DNA of 64,000 bases from Devosia sp. RR2S18 (lineage in GTDB: Bacteria; Pseudomonadota; Alphaproteobacteria; Rhizobiales; Devosiaceae), in contig NZ_CP126539.1 in NCBI RefSeq assembly GCF_030177755.1, forward strand, positions 2,380,001 through 2,444,000. The letters run 5' to 3'. Under the pieces are notes generated by a model, which had not been told where the DNA came from, did no database searches, and worked only from the letters and a program-made list of their open reading frames with translations. The position numbers and the translations under genes were made by a program. Positions 8,696 through 17,715 of the stretch are shown piece after piece (the first letter of the stretch is position 1; every line of letters begins with the position of its first letter).

Positions 8696-9508
8696 CTAAG
8701 ACTGCCCGGCTGCCGCGGCAGCATCTGCGGCGGCCCGCTTCTTCTCGATGCGGCGCACGGAGAGAATTGCGAGTTCGTAGAGCAGGTAAATGGGCACGGC
8801 AAGGCCGATCTGGGAAATCGGATCTGGCGGGGTGATAAAAGCCGCAAAGGCAAGAATGCCCACAATGGCGTAGCGCCGGCCCTTCTTGAGCATGTCGACG
8901 TGCACGAGGTCGATCTGCGCTAGCAGGGTCAAGATCACCGGCAGTTGGAAGCTGACGCCGAAGGCCAGGATAAGCGTCATCGCAAGGCTGAGATACTCGG
9001 ACACCTTGGTCAGCATCCTGATCTCTTCGGTCTGCATGCCAGCGAAAAAGCCGAGCGCCATGGGCAGGATGACGAAGTAGACCATCATCGCGCCCAGAAT
9101 GAAGAAAAGGGGCGTTGCGATCAGATAGGGTATAAAGGCGCGGCGCTCATGCTTGTAGAGCCCAGGCGCCATGAACATGTAGATCTGGCTGGCAAGAAAC
9201 GGAAAGCCGAGGAAAATGGCCCCGAAAAACGCTAGGTTGAGTTGCGTGAAAAAGAACTCCTGTGGAGCCGTGTAGATAAGCTCCAGGTCGCCCGGATTGT
9301 CGAATACCCGGCGGTACGGCACGAGTAGGAGATCGAAGATCTGGCCTGCAAAAATGAAGCAGCCGGCCATCAGAACGACAATCGCGATAGCCGAATAGAT
9401 CAGACGCTTCCGCAACTCGACCAGATGCTCAAGAAGCGGCGCTTCACTACCCGCGAGTTCGTCCTCGGGCTCGGTGCTCTTGTCCTCGATCTGCTTCACG
9501 TCGGCCAT
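8696..9508 (-). CDS. tatC: Sec-independent protein translocase subunit TatC
   Basis: TatC of 270 residues, a polytopic inner-membrane protein with six predicted helices that recognises twin-arginine signal peptides. The N-terminal LLEHLVELRKRLIYS (about residues 25-39) and the first periplasmic region with the conserved Phe-rich and Pro-rich segments are present. It follows tatB with only three bases between them. The acidic leader (EDKSTEPEDELAGSE) and Ala-rich tail are typical alphaproteobacterial extensions. Confidence 0.97.
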   Translation of the reverse strand: MADVKQIEDKSTEPEDELAGSEAPLLEHLVELRKRLIYSAIAIVVLMAGCFIFAGQIFDLLLVPYRRVFDNPGDLELIYTAPQEFFFTQLNLAFFGAIFLGFPFLASQIYMFMAPGLYKHERRAFIPYLIATPLFFILGAMMVYFVILPMALGFFAGMQTEEIRMLTKVSEYLSLAMTLILAFGVSFQLPVILTLLAQIDLVHVDMLKKGRRYAIVGILAFAAFITPPDPISQIGLAVPIYLLYELAILSVRRIEKKRAAADAAAAAGQS

Positions 9509-9511
9509 AGA

Positions 9512-10246
9512 TTAGCTCTCTCCACCGACGGCATCGCCCTGTCCGGCGCTGGGCTTCTTCTTGCGCGTACGGGCTTTTGGCTGCGGCCGGTCGAGGCTGT
9601 CAGCGGGCTCGGTCGAAAGACTTTGGGCCGCCCCACCCCGGGTCTTTGATGCGACGGTTGTTTTGCTGGCTGGAGCTTTCGCTGGCGCGGCCTTGCGTTG
9701 CCTCGGCGGCTTGGGTACCGGAGAGTCCGCAGGCTCACTCGGCAGTGCCTCGGTCGTCCCGTTGGCGGTGACCTTCTGCGCACTCTGCTCAGCTTCAGCC
9801 GAGGAGTCGGCGAGCGGCGTAAGCTCAGTCTTGATTAGCGGCCGCGTTGGTGCGGGCGCGGCTTTCACCGGGCCCACTTCGCTGCTGGTTGTCTGCTCAG
9901 TTATGCCAGCAGCGGCCTTGATCTCCTCGACGACGCTCTGACCGTCAGGATCGGCCGGCTTGAGCAAGCCGCTCGGCTTCGGACCTGTGGGCGTCATCGC
10001 ATTGAAATCCCGTCGGATCTCGTCGCTCGTCTTCTTGAGCGGTGCGGCGATCGAATTGCGCAGATTGCGAACTTCGTCGAGACCAGTGGTCTTGTTCAAC
10101 TCTCGCTGAAAATCATTGCCCATTCGCCGGACCTGGCCAGCGAACTTGCCTACCCGCTGCATAACGATGGGCAAGTCCTTTGGACCGATCACAATCAGCG
10201 CGATTACGCCGACGACCAGCATCTCTGTCCAGCCCAAGCCGAGCAT
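9512..10246 (-). CDS. tatB: Sec-independent protein translocase subunit TatB
   Basis: A 244-residue TatB. The N-terminal membrane helix with the conserved hinge is LGLGWTEMLVVGVIALIVIGPKDLP, quoted here in parts: GWTEMLVVGVIALIVIGP (residues 5-22). An amphipathic helix follows (residues 25-60). The long C-terminal tail is Ala/Pro/Lys-rich and low in complexity, as in many Rhizobiales TatB proteins. TatB forms the substrate receptor with TatC, whose gene begins three bases downstream. Confidence 0.95.
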   Translation of the reverse strand: MLGLGWTEMLVVGVIALIVIGPKDLPIVMQRVGKFAGQVRRMGNDFQRELNKTTGLDEVRNLRNSIAAPLKKTSDEIRRDFNAMTPTGPKPSGLLKPADPDGQSVVEEIKAAAGITEQTTSSEVGPVKAAPAPTRPLIKTELTPLADSSAEAEQSAQKVTANGTTEALPSEPADSPVPKPPRQRKAAPAKAPASKTTVASKTRGGAAQSLSTEPADSLDRPQPKARTRKKKPSAGQGDAVGGES

Positions 10247-10283
10247 AGTGATATTCCTTCAGTGCGCCGGCCGGCAACGCGGC

Positions 10284-10499
10284 TTAGACGACGTCTTTCT
10301 TCTCGGGCTCGTGAACCGCAGTGGTGTCAGCGGTCGTCGTTACGCGTTCAACGGGCTTGTCGTCGTCGCGCATGCCTTTCTGGAAGGCCTTAATCCCGGA
10401 AGCGACTTCGCCCATCATGCCGGAGATCTTGCCGCGTCCAAAGAGCAGGATTACGACGACGGCGACGACGAGAATGCCCCAAATACCTGGCGCGTGCAT
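10284..10499 (-). CDS. tatA: Sec-independent protein translocase subunit TatA
   Basis: A 71-residue TatA starting at the ATG at 10499 ([12 protein letters not shown]); the longer frame upstream is not expected for this family. One short membrane helix ([20 protein letters not shown]) is followed by an amphipathic helix ending near residue 45 and a charged tail. The FG hinge is present. TatA oligomerises to form the export pathway. It begins the tatABC group and lies 37 bases upstream of tatB. Confidence 0.96.
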   Translation of the reverse strand: MHAPGIWGILVVAVVVILLFGRGKISGMMGEVASGIKAFQKGMRDDDKPVERVTTTADTTAVHEPEKKDVV

Positions 10500-10628
10500 G
10501 TTGGTCTCCCTATAAATCTCAGAACGCGATACACGCGATAGATAGGTCAGAAATAGGTTTAATCGGCAGGAAACACAAGAACGTGTTCGCACGCTTCCGG
10601 CGAGTCACGGCAGTTCTCCCATGACAAC

Positions 10629-11273
10629 TTATTGACCGTTTTCGTCTCCTCCAGCGTCATCAGCATTGAACGGGTCTTCGTCTTCGCGCAGTGCGCCATC
10701 GAAAGGCAGTGGGATCTGGAGGCCGGGAGGCAAGCGACCCGACAAAAGACCAGCCCCTTTGAGCTCTTCCAATCCGGGCAGATCCCCAAGGCTCTCCAGA
10801 CCGAAATAGTCGAGAAAAGCATCTGTCGTGCCGTAGGTGACTGGCCGGCCAGGCGTGCGGCGCCGTCCTCGCATGCGGATCCACCCTGCCTCCATCAGCG
10901 TGTCCAGCGTTCCCTTGCCGGTGGCCACGCCTCGGACTTCTTCGATCTCGGCTCGAGTAGCCGGCTGGTGGTAAGCTATGATCGACAAGGTCTCGAGCGC
11001 AGCGCGCGGCAATGGTCGCGTCTCCTCGTCCTCGCGGCGGAGCAGGAAGGCGAGGTCTTCTGCCGTCCGAAACGCCCACTTTTCACCGCGCCGGACGAGA
11101 GTAACGCCACGCTCGGCGTAGCGCTGTCGTAGCGCCTCGATCAGAGCTGGAAAGTTGGCGCCTTCCCCGAGATAGGGCCGCAATTGCTCTATCCCGAGCG
11201 GCTCACGAGAGGCAAACAACAACGCTTCGAGGATGCGCAATTGCCGCTCTTGCACGCCGCACGGCTCAGTCAC
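10629..11273 (-). CDS. scpB: Segregation and condensation protein B
   Basis: A 214-residue ScpB made of two winged-helix domains. LEALLFASREPLGIEQLRPYL (residues 14-34) and LETLSIIAYHQPATRAEIEEVRG near 90-112 are family signatures; in the second, the AYHQPxTRxEIExxRG core is intact. ScpB binds the SMC-ScpA complex that organises and segregates the chromosome. Its start overlaps the end of scpA by four bases, so the pair is coupled. It is followed on the same strand by tatA. Confidence 0.95.
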   Translation of the reverse strand: MTEPCGVQERQLRILEALLFASREPLGIEQLRPYLGEGANFPALIEALRQRYAERGVTLVRRGEKWAFRTAEDLAFLLRREDEETRPLPRAALETLSIIAYHQPATRAEIEEVRGVATGKGTLDTLMEAGWIRMRGRRRTPGRPVTYGTTDAFLDYFGLESLGDLPGLEELKGAGLLSGRLPPGLQIPLPFDGALREDEDPFNADDAGGDENGQ

Positions 11274-12055
11274 TGTGCATCCTTATGGCGACGGCGCATG
11301 AAGAGTGGGCCGAATGTCTCCTCCTGCCGCAAGTCGATTTGCCCTAACCGCACGAGTTCAAGGCTGGACGCGAAAGTGGAGGCGCGGGCGGTCACGCGTT
11401 CTGCCGGCTTGCTCAGATAGCTGAGGAGATAGGTGTCGAGCGGCACCCAATCGAAGCTGTCGCCGATGAGCCGCTGGAGAATGTCACGGGCGTCCTGCAA
11501 GGACCAGACCGTTCTGGTGGAGGGGGTGTACTCTGTCGCAACGGCCTTTTCGCGCTGCGTGCTGTAGGCCTTGAGAAGGTCGTAGAAGGACGCTTCCCAG
11601 CGGCTCTTGCGAACAATTTCCATCGGCTGGGACTCGCCCCTTGCATGAACCTGCATGCCCAGACGGGGCCGCGCCAGCAGTTGCGCCGACGCAGTTCGCA
11701 TGGCTTCGAGGCGCTTCAAGCGAAACTGCAACAAGGCGGCCAGCATCTCGCCGGAGGGTTCTTCGTCGGAGGGCGCTTGCGGCACCATGAGGCGGCTTTT
11801 CAGATAGGCCAGCCAGGCCGCCATTACGAGGTAGTCGGCGGCAACCTCAATGCGCTTTTCACGAACCGTTTCGATGAACTTGAGATATTGCTCGGCTAGG
11901 GCGAGTACCGAAACTGCCGATAGGTCCACCTTCTGCCGCCGCGCCAGATCCAGCAGAAGATCGAGCGGTCCCTCATAGCCTCCCACATCGACGTGCAGGA
12001 CTTGCTCGGTCGCTGCAGGCGCGGGGTCAAGCCAATCTGGCTGCGCGGGTGTCAT
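11270..12055 (-). CDS. scpA: Segregation and condensation protein A
   Basis: The kleisin subunit ScpA, 261 residues. The N-terminal part carries YEGPLDLLLDLARRQKVDL (about residues 28-46), the SMC-neck-binding region, and ADYLVMAAWLAYLKSRLM (about 77-94). A C-terminal winged helix (about 180-250) would contact the other SMC head. The coding end overlaps scpB by four bases. In many Rhizobiales nagZ lies immediately upstream of scpA; here the upstream neighbour is the SPOR-domain gene. Confidence 0.95.
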   Translation of the reverse strand: MTPAQPDWLDPAPAATEQVLHVDVGGYEGPLDLLLDLARRQKVDLSAVSVLALAEQYLKFIETVREKRIEVAADYLVMAAWLAYLKSRLMVPQAPSDEEPSGEMLAALLQFRLKRLEAMRTASAQLLARPRLGMQVHARGESQPMEIVRKSRWEASFYDLLKAYSTQREKAVATEYTPSTRTVWSLQDARDILQRLIGDSFDWVPLDTYLLSYLSKPAERVTARASTFASSLELVRLGQIDLRQEETFGPLFMRRRHKDAQ

Positions 12056-12134
12056 AGCTGCGGGCGGGGTGTCTCAATCACCCGGGTATCCTTGGTCTCA
12101 CCCGTGCTTAAGGTCAAGCATCACTCTGTTTGGG

Positions 12135-14207
12135 CTACATAGCGACGCAGTCGCCGCCTTGAGCTTTTACATTGTTGCACATCTCGGCGGCTTGCTGCAT
12201 CGAGCTGGCCGGAACCCGAACGCGGTAGTAGATGCCGCGAGTGCCCAGGTCGGCTCGCTGGATTTCCATATTGGCGCCATTGAAGATGGGGCCAAACCGG
12301 GAGACCAGCTGGTTTGCCGTCGCGAGCGCGTCCTGTTCGGTACGCTGAGATGCCAGTTGCACATAGGCGGGGGCGGTATCGCCGGACGCCGGCTGCTGCG
12401 GTGCGACGCTAGCGGTGTCAGGAAGCGGGTCAATCACCGCGTTCACCGGGGACGTGGGCGCTGGCGGGGTGAAAGGGCTCGGCGTGGCTACTTGGGCCAG
12501 GTTTGTGGGCCGCGTTACTGGCACTGGTGCAGTTCGGCCAGCAATCGGATTGCCGCTAGGATCCACGGCAGGAACGATGGTGCCTGGCTCCACGGGCGCT
12601 ACGGCGACGGCTTCTTCCGGCACAGGGGTCTCAGCAGTTAGCGCGTCAACCGGCGCCGTTTCGCCAGTCGAGGTGAGCGTGCCTGTGGCGGTTTCCGTGC
12701 TCGCCAGCAAGGCGGGGCTCGCCATCTGCGCACCAGGGACTTCCGGCACGTTAGGGCGGTCTACGGGTAGCATCGTGCTACCCGCGAGGCTCTCATCACC
12801 GCTCACAATGGTACCATCGGGACGAACGGTGACCGTGCGAACCTTGCGATTGGCCAAGCCTTCGGCACTCACGTCTGGTGTGGCGACCTGGGTGACTTCG
12901 TCCACATCGGCTTGATCACGGGAGACCAGTTGCTCGTCAGCGCTCGGCGGCACGCCTTCAATCTCGTTGAAGACGACCGACTGCGGCGTGGCGGCGGATG
13001 CAGTCTCGACAGCAGGCATTTCCTTGACGGGCGACGCATCGGCGGTCAGCAGGGGAACTGGACCGGCATCGCCGCCGGTTCCGAGGACCCAGTAAAGGCC
13101 GCCGCCGGCGACGACGAGGAGGGAAACTGCGACAAGCGGGCCAGCCACGGCGCGGCTAAACCCGAAGGAACGGGGCATGCGGGGGCGGCGAAGCCTGGGA
13201 CCGCGCGGGGGAGCGGCGACGGGTTCTTCTGGCGCGTCTACCCAGCCGATCTCGGCACCAGTGGCCTCGGCGGCCGCCAGGATGGCTTCGTCTGCGCTGG
13301 TGACGCGCCGGTCTTCGGGTTGCGGCTCGCGCGGAAGGGTAGGCGTTGCGAGGCTCCGCAGCGCAGGACTTGCTACCGGTTTTGCAGCAGAAGTGGGAAC
13401 GGACTGCACCTGGGGGGCGCCACCGTCTGGCTGCACTTCCGGCGATTTCGGTGGTGAATTGAGGTCGATCCGCACAGCGCTGCCGATTAGGCTCTCGATC
13501 TCGCTGATCGGGTCTACGTCTGCTTCGACCTGCGGGCGCTGCTGAGTGGGTGCAGGCGAATGCGTCGGAACTGCTTGGACCGGTGCCGGAGCAGCCGGTG
13601 CTTGGGCCACAACAGGAACGGCGACCGAGACGGTCGGTTCGACAGGTTGTGCCGAGGTCAACCCGAAGACTGGAGCGACGCGGAATTGGTCTAGTTCAGG
13701 ACGCGAGGTCGGCTCTTGCCATGCAGAGGGCGCGGTCTCAACCGGCCGCGGCTGCGGCTGGCGAGCTTCTATGGGCATGGCCGGCGTTGGTGCACGAGGA
13801 GGAGCAGGCTGGGGCTGCGGTGACGGAGCCTCACTTATGGGCTCCGCCATTTCTGCGGCGATCAAGTCGGCGATGGAGTCGCGGGCTTGCTGCTGCGGCA
13901 CTGAAGTCAGAGGCTCGCGCTGCGGCGATGGCTCCACCGGTGCGGCCGGCTTTGGCTGCGGAGCGGAAATGCCGAGATCGAAACGGAACGGCTCGGAGCC
14001 CCCACCCGTTCCAGGAGCGCTCTGGGGCCGCTGTGACGGAGCCGAGGGCTCGCCACCGGGGATACGAACCGGCGCCGGACGGGCTGGCGGCGGGGGAGCG
14101 GCCGGACGCTCGCTCTCAGCATCCTGGGCCATGAGCCTTGCAAGTTCGGCAATCAGGTCATCTGCGGGGTCGGGTTGTCCGGCCATCGGCTGCGGTTTCG
14201 CTGTCAT
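12135..14207 (-). CDS. SPOR-domain membrane protein
   Basis: A 690-residue protein with a very long, Pro/Ala/Gln-rich cytoplasmic part (residues 1-350), one membrane helix (VAGPLVAVSLLVVAGGGLYW, about 358-377), a periplasmic low-complexity linker, and a C-terminal SPOR domain (about 610-690, starting AYVQLASQRTEQDA). SPOR domains bind peptidoglycan strands stripped of stem peptides, and they bring proteins to the division site. The gene sits directly downstream of argS on the same strand, an arrangement conserved in Rhizobiales. The low-complexity body means alignment to relatives will be poor outside the helix and SPOR domain. Confidence 0.9.
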   Translation of the reverse strand: MTAKPQPMAGQPDPADDLIAELARLMAQDAESERPAAPPPPARPAPVRIPGGEPSAPSQRPQSAPGTGGGSEPFRFDLGISAPQPKPAAPVEPSPQREPLTSVPQQQARDSIADLIAAEMAEPISEAPSPQPQPAPPRAPTPAMPIEARQPQPRPVETAPSAWQEPTSRPELDQFRVAPVFGLTSAQPVEPTVSVAVPVVAQAPAAPAPVQAVPTHSPAPTQQRPQVEADVDPISEIESLIGSAVRIDLNSPPKSPEVQPDGGAPQVQSVPTSAAKPVASPALRSLATPTLPREPQPEDRRVTSADEAILAAAEATGAEIGWVDAPEEPVAAPPRGPRLRRPRMPRSFGFSRAVAGPLVAVSLLVVAGGGLYWVLGTGGDAGPVPLLTADASPVKEMPAVETASAATPQSVVFNEIEGVPPSADEQLVSRDQADVDEVTQVATPDVSAEGLANRKVRTVTVRPDGTIVSGDESLAGSTMLPVDRPNVPEVPGAQMASPALLASTETATGTLTSTGETAPVDALTAETPVPEEAVAVAPVEPGTIVPAVDPSGNPIAGRTAPVPVTRPTNLAQVATPSPFTPPAPTSPVNAVIDPLPDTASVAPQQPASGDTAPAYVQLASQRTEQDALATANQLVSRFGPIFNGANMEIQRADLGTRGIYYRVRVPASSMQQAAEMCNNVKAQGGDCVAM

Positions 14208-14283
14208 CTAGCAGCGCCCTCTCAATTCCACGGCGCCCAAGCTGGGGCGTTTTGCCGCGAGTCAACATAGTATTGCGCCCGAA

Positions 14284-16029
14284 TTATGAAAGCTCTTCGG
14301 GTGCTGACACGCCCAAGATCCCGAGGCCATTGACGAGAACCTGGCGCACGGCATCGACAAGGGCGAGTCGAGCCAAGGTCAGCTTTGGGTCTTCAGCATT
14401 AACAAACCGTAACGAAGGGTCTTCCTTGCCTTTCGCCCAGAAGCCATGGAACGCCGCTGCGAGCTCATGCAGGTAGAAGGCGATGCGGTGCGGCTCATGG
14501 GCGACGGCAGCCGCCGCCACGGTCCGCGGCCAAGCCGAAAGCACCCGCACAAGGTCTAGCTCCGCCTGGGTAGCGATCCGGTCGATCTCGGCGCGAGCGA
14601 GTGCAGCCTTCGAGGTGTCGAGGCCGGGAAGATCACGCGCCGCGACCTTGAAGACGGAATAGGCGCGGGCGTGAGCGTACTGGACGTAGAAGACAGGATT
14701 GTCCTTGGTCTGTTCCTTGACCAAGGCAAAGTCGAAGTCCATCGCCGCGTCATTACGCCGGAACAACAACATGAACCGGGTGGCGTCAGGACCGACTTCA
14801 TCCACCAGATCAGCCAGGGTGATGAGATCGCCCGAGCGCTTGCTCATCTTGAACGGCTCGCCGTTCTTGAGCAGCCGGACGAGTTGGCAGATACGCACAT
14901 CCATGTCGGCTTCGCCATGGGAGACGGCCTTGACGGCGGCCTGCAGGCGCTTGACGTAGCCGGAATGGTCTGCGCCGAGCACGTTGATCATGTGGTTGAA
15001 GCCGCGCAGATATTTGTTGCGGTGATAGGCGATGTCAGCCGCGAAATAGGTGTAAGCGCCGTCAGACTTGATCAGCGCCCGATCCGTGTCGTCGCCGTAA
15101 TCGGTGGCCCGAAACAAGGTTTGCTCGCGGTCCTCCCACTCTTCGGGAGTCTTGCCCTTGGGCGCCTCCAGCCGGCCTTGATAGACCATGCCTTCCTCCC
15201 GCAGCCAGGCCAGCGTGGATTCGATATCCCCGCCCTGCCCGTGCAAGGTACGCTCGGAAAAGAACACGTCGTGGTGAATGTTGAGCTGAGCCAAATCGGC
15301 CTTGATCAGCTCCATCATTGCGGCCAGTGCAGCCTCACGCGCAATCAGCACCGCCTCTTCTTCGGGCAGGTCCAAGAGGCTACGGCCGTGCTCGGCCGCA
15401 AGGGCCTGGCCCGCCGGGATCAGATATTCACCGGGATAGAAGCCCGGTGGGATCTCGATCGTCTCGCCGAGCGCTTCGCGATAGCGCAACATGGCGGAGC
15501 GGCCCAGAATGATGGTCTGCCCGCCAGTGTCGTTGATGTAGTACTCGCGGGTGACATCATAGCCCGACCACGCCATCAGCGAGGCCAAGGTGTCGCCAAA
15601 CACTGCACCGCGCGTGTGGCCGACATGCATGGGTCCGGTGGGATTGGCAGAGACATACTCCACGTTCACCCGCTGACCCTGGCCGAGCGTCGAGCGGCCG
15701 AAATCGTCGCCGAGTTCGGCAATGGAGCGCAACACCTGATGCCAGACAGGCGCAGACAGGCGGAAATTGATGAAGCCCGGTCCGGCAACCTCGACGCCGA
15801 TCACATCGGCATCGGACTTGAACTGCTCGGCCAGTGCGCTGGCCACCTCGCGCGGATTTTTGCCGAGCGGCTTGGCAGTCACCATTGCGGCATTCGTCGA
15901 CAAGTCGCCATGCGCGGGATCACGTGGGGGCTCAACAACGATACGCGCGAGCAGATCCGCGCTGATCTCGGGGTAAAGAGCCTGCATGGCAGTAGAAATG
16001 CGCGCGGCAAAAAGGGCGAAAACGTCCAT
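14284..16029 (-). CDS. argS: Arginine--tRNA ligase
   Basis: A class I synthetase of 581 residues beginning at the ATG at 16029 (MDVFALFAAR). The HIGH-type motif reads GPMHVGH (132-138) and the KMSKS-type motif reads KMSKRSG. The N-terminal additional domain that recognises tRNA-Arg precedes it, and the DALR-type anticodon-binding domain closes the protein. It lies between the dNTPase gene and the SPOR gene on the same strand. A 454-codon antisense open frame inside it is a composition artefact. Confidence 0.97.
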   Translation of the reverse strand: MDVFALFAARISTAMQALYPEISADLLARIVVEPPRDPAHGDLSTNAAMVTAKPLGKNPREVASALAEQFKSDADVIGVEVAGPGFINFRLSAPVWHQVLRSIAELGDDFGRSTLGQGQRVNVEYVSANPTGPMHVGHTRGAVFGDTLASLMAWSGYDVTREYYINDTGGQTIILGRSAMLRYREALGETIEIPPGFYPGEYLIPAGQALAAEHGRSLLDLPEEEAVLIAREAALAAMMELIKADLAQLNIHHDVFFSERTLHGQGGDIESTLAWLREEGMVYQGRLEAPKGKTPEEWEDREQTLFRATDYGDDTDRALIKSDGAYTYFAADIAYHRNKYLRGFNHMINVLGADHSGYVKRLQAAVKAVSHGEADMDVRICQLVRLLKNGEPFKMSKRSGDLITLADLVDEVGPDATRFMLLFRRNDAAMDFDFALVKEQTKDNPVFYVQYAHARAYSVFKVAARDLPGLDTSKAALARAEIDRIATQAELDLVRVLSAWPRTVAAAAVAHEPHRIAFYLHELAAAFHGFWAKGKEDPSLRFVNAEDPKLTLARLALVDAVRQVLVNGLGILGVSAPEELS

Positions 16030-16060
16030 GACTGACCTGAGAATTGAAGTGGCGCCGGGG

Positions 16061-17236
16061 TTAACGGAATTCCGGTCGAGCGTCAAACAACCGCGCATAC
16101 TCGTCGAGGGCGTAGGGGTCGGTCATGCCGGCGATGAAATCGCCAATCACCTCCGCACGTGCAGCCTCCGATGGTGCTGCCGTCGCGGATGCGCCCCAGC
16201 GCCCCGGCATGTCCGAGGTGCGCAAATAGCGCGCGAAGAGATCGGAAACTACTCGCTCACTCTGATGCACCGGGGCCATGACGCTGGGGTGACGGTAAAC
16301 ACGCTCGAAGAGAAAGCGCTTGAGCCCTCGCTCGGCTCGTGCGGTATCTGCTGAAAACGCGACCAGGGTGCGCCCTGCTCTCCGCACTTCTTCGGGGCTT
16401 TCGACGCCGGCGCCCTCGAGGTTGTCCGAAGTGGTACGGATCACGTCTTCGATCGACCGCGTGATCAAACGCCGCTGAACTTCATGGGCCTGGCGCTTGG
16501 GCGCGATGGCGGGGTAGCGGGTGAGGACCTCCTGCACGATCGGGCCGACCAGCGGTACCTCGCGGAGGTCATCCAAGACAATCAGCCCTGCACGCAGGGC
16601 ATCATCAATGTCGTGCGCGTTGTAAGCCACGTCATCGGCGATGGCAGCGATTTGCGCTTCCAGCGAGGCATGGGTCTCTGGTCGCAAGCCGGCAACGGCG
16701 GGGATTTGGTCAAGCGCTTCAACGGCGGCGCCGTCGCCGGTCAGGGGGCCGTTGTGCTTGAGGATGCCCTCCAGCGTTTCCCAGGTGAGATTGAGGCCGT
16801 CGTGCTCGGCGTAGCGGTTCTCCAGCCGAGTAACGATCCGGATGGCCTGCATGTTATGGTCAAACCCGCCAAAGGGGGACATGGCCGCATGCAGAGCCCG
16901 CTCACCGGCGTGTCCAAACGGGGTGTGGCCAAGGTCATGAGAAAGCGCCACCGCTTCGGCGAGGTCTTCGTTGAGCCGAAGGGCGCGCGCCATGGACCGC
17001 GCCATCTGGCTCACCTCCAACGTGTGGGTCAGCCGATTGCGGAAGTGGCGCCCCTCATGGTGGAGGAACACCTGCGTCTTGTGCTGTAGCCGCCGAAAGG
17101 CCGTGGAATGAATGATGCGGTCGCGGTCCCGCTGGAATTCGGAACGGGTGGGACTGGGTCCGGTGGAATAGAGCCGCCCCAGCGTTTCCTCGGGCCGGCT
17201 GGCATAGGGAGCGAGGTCGCTCGTCGGTGATGTCAT
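16061..17236 (-). CDS. dGTPase-like HD-domain triphosphohydrolase
   Basis: A 391-residue protein from the ATG at 17236, preceded by GGAAGGG; an alternative ATG four codons earlier lacks that site. It hydrolyses dNTPs to nucleosides and triphosphate. The family signature HSTAFRRLQHKTQV lies near residues 43-56, and the HD metal ligands appear as RNRLTHTLEV (H71) and ALSHDLGHTPFGH (H100-D101). The size matches the short type 2 dGTPase-like proteins of alphaproteobacteria, not E. coli Dgt. It diverges from erpA, with only 68 bases for both promoters, a common arrangement in this group. Confidence 0.93.
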   Translation of the reverse strand: MTSPTSDLAPYASRPEETLGRLYSTGPSPTRSEFQRDRDRIIHSTAFRRLQHKTQVFLHHEGRHFRNRLTHTLEVSQMARSMARALRLNEDLAEAVALSHDLGHTPFGHAGERALHAAMSPFGGFDHNMQAIRIVTRLENRYAEHDGLNLTWETLEGILKHNGPLTGDGAAVEALDQIPAVAGLRPETHASLEAQIAAIADDVAYNAHDIDDALRAGLIVLDDLREVPLVGPIVQEVLTRYPAIAPKRQAHEVQRRLITRSIEDVIRTTSDNLEGAGVESPEEVRRAGRTLVAFSADTARAERGLKRFLFERVYRHPSVMAPVHQSERVVSDLFARYLRTSDMPGRWGASATAAPSEAARAEVIGDFIAGMTDPYALDEYARLFDARPEFR

Positions 17237-17304
17237 AGGCCCTTCCATTAGTCGCCATTCGTTCCTATTTTAGCTGACCGTTATGTCATTACGGCTGGAC
17301 TAAG

Positions 17305-17655
17305 ATGACCGAAACCGCCCTCGCCTCTCCTGACGTCGTGCTGACCGATCGCGCTGCCAAGCGCGTTTCAAGAATTCTGTCGAAGGAACCTGCAGGTACG
17401 GTGCTTCGCGTATCGGTGGCAGGCGGCGGTTGCTCGGGGTTTCAGTACGAATACAATCTCGTACAGGAAACACCTGGTGAAGACGACATCGTGCTGCAAA
17501 AAGGCGATGCCGTCGTGCTGATCGATTCTATGAGCCTTGAGTTCATGGGAGGCGCGGAGATCGACTTCGTCGATGACTTGATCGGGCAATCTTTCCAGAT
17601 CAGGAATCCGAACGCGGTCGCTTCATGCGGCTGCGGAACCAGCTTCGCCGTCTAA
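17305..17655 (+). CDS. erpA: Iron-sulfur cluster insertion protein ErpA
   Basis: An A-type carrier of 116 residues. The three cluster-binding cysteines are in place: C43 within GGGCSGFQYEY and C108/C110 in the C-terminal CGCGTSF. A-type carriers deliver Fe-S clusters to target enzymes. I favour ErpA over IscA because of the divergent pairing with the dNTPase gene seen in alphaproteobacteria, but the two subfamilies are hard to tell apart by eye. The gene stands alone; a serine hydrolase gene follows after 60 bases. Confidence 0.9.
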   Translation: MTETALASPDVVLTDRAAKRVSRILSKEPAGTVLRVSVAGGGCSGFQYEYNLVQETPGEDDIVLQKGDAVVLIDSMSLEFMGGAEIDFVDDLIGQSFQIRNPNAVASCGCGTSFAV

Positions 17656-17715
17656 GCCATTTTGCATTGTTGAATCGGCTGCAACCCGGCACAAGGGAAG
17701 CTGGGGGATTTGACC

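Noticed and set aside
14671..16035. A 454-codon plus-strand open frame antisense to argS
   Set aside because: It lies fully inside argS, has no family signature, and arises from high-GC third codon positions.
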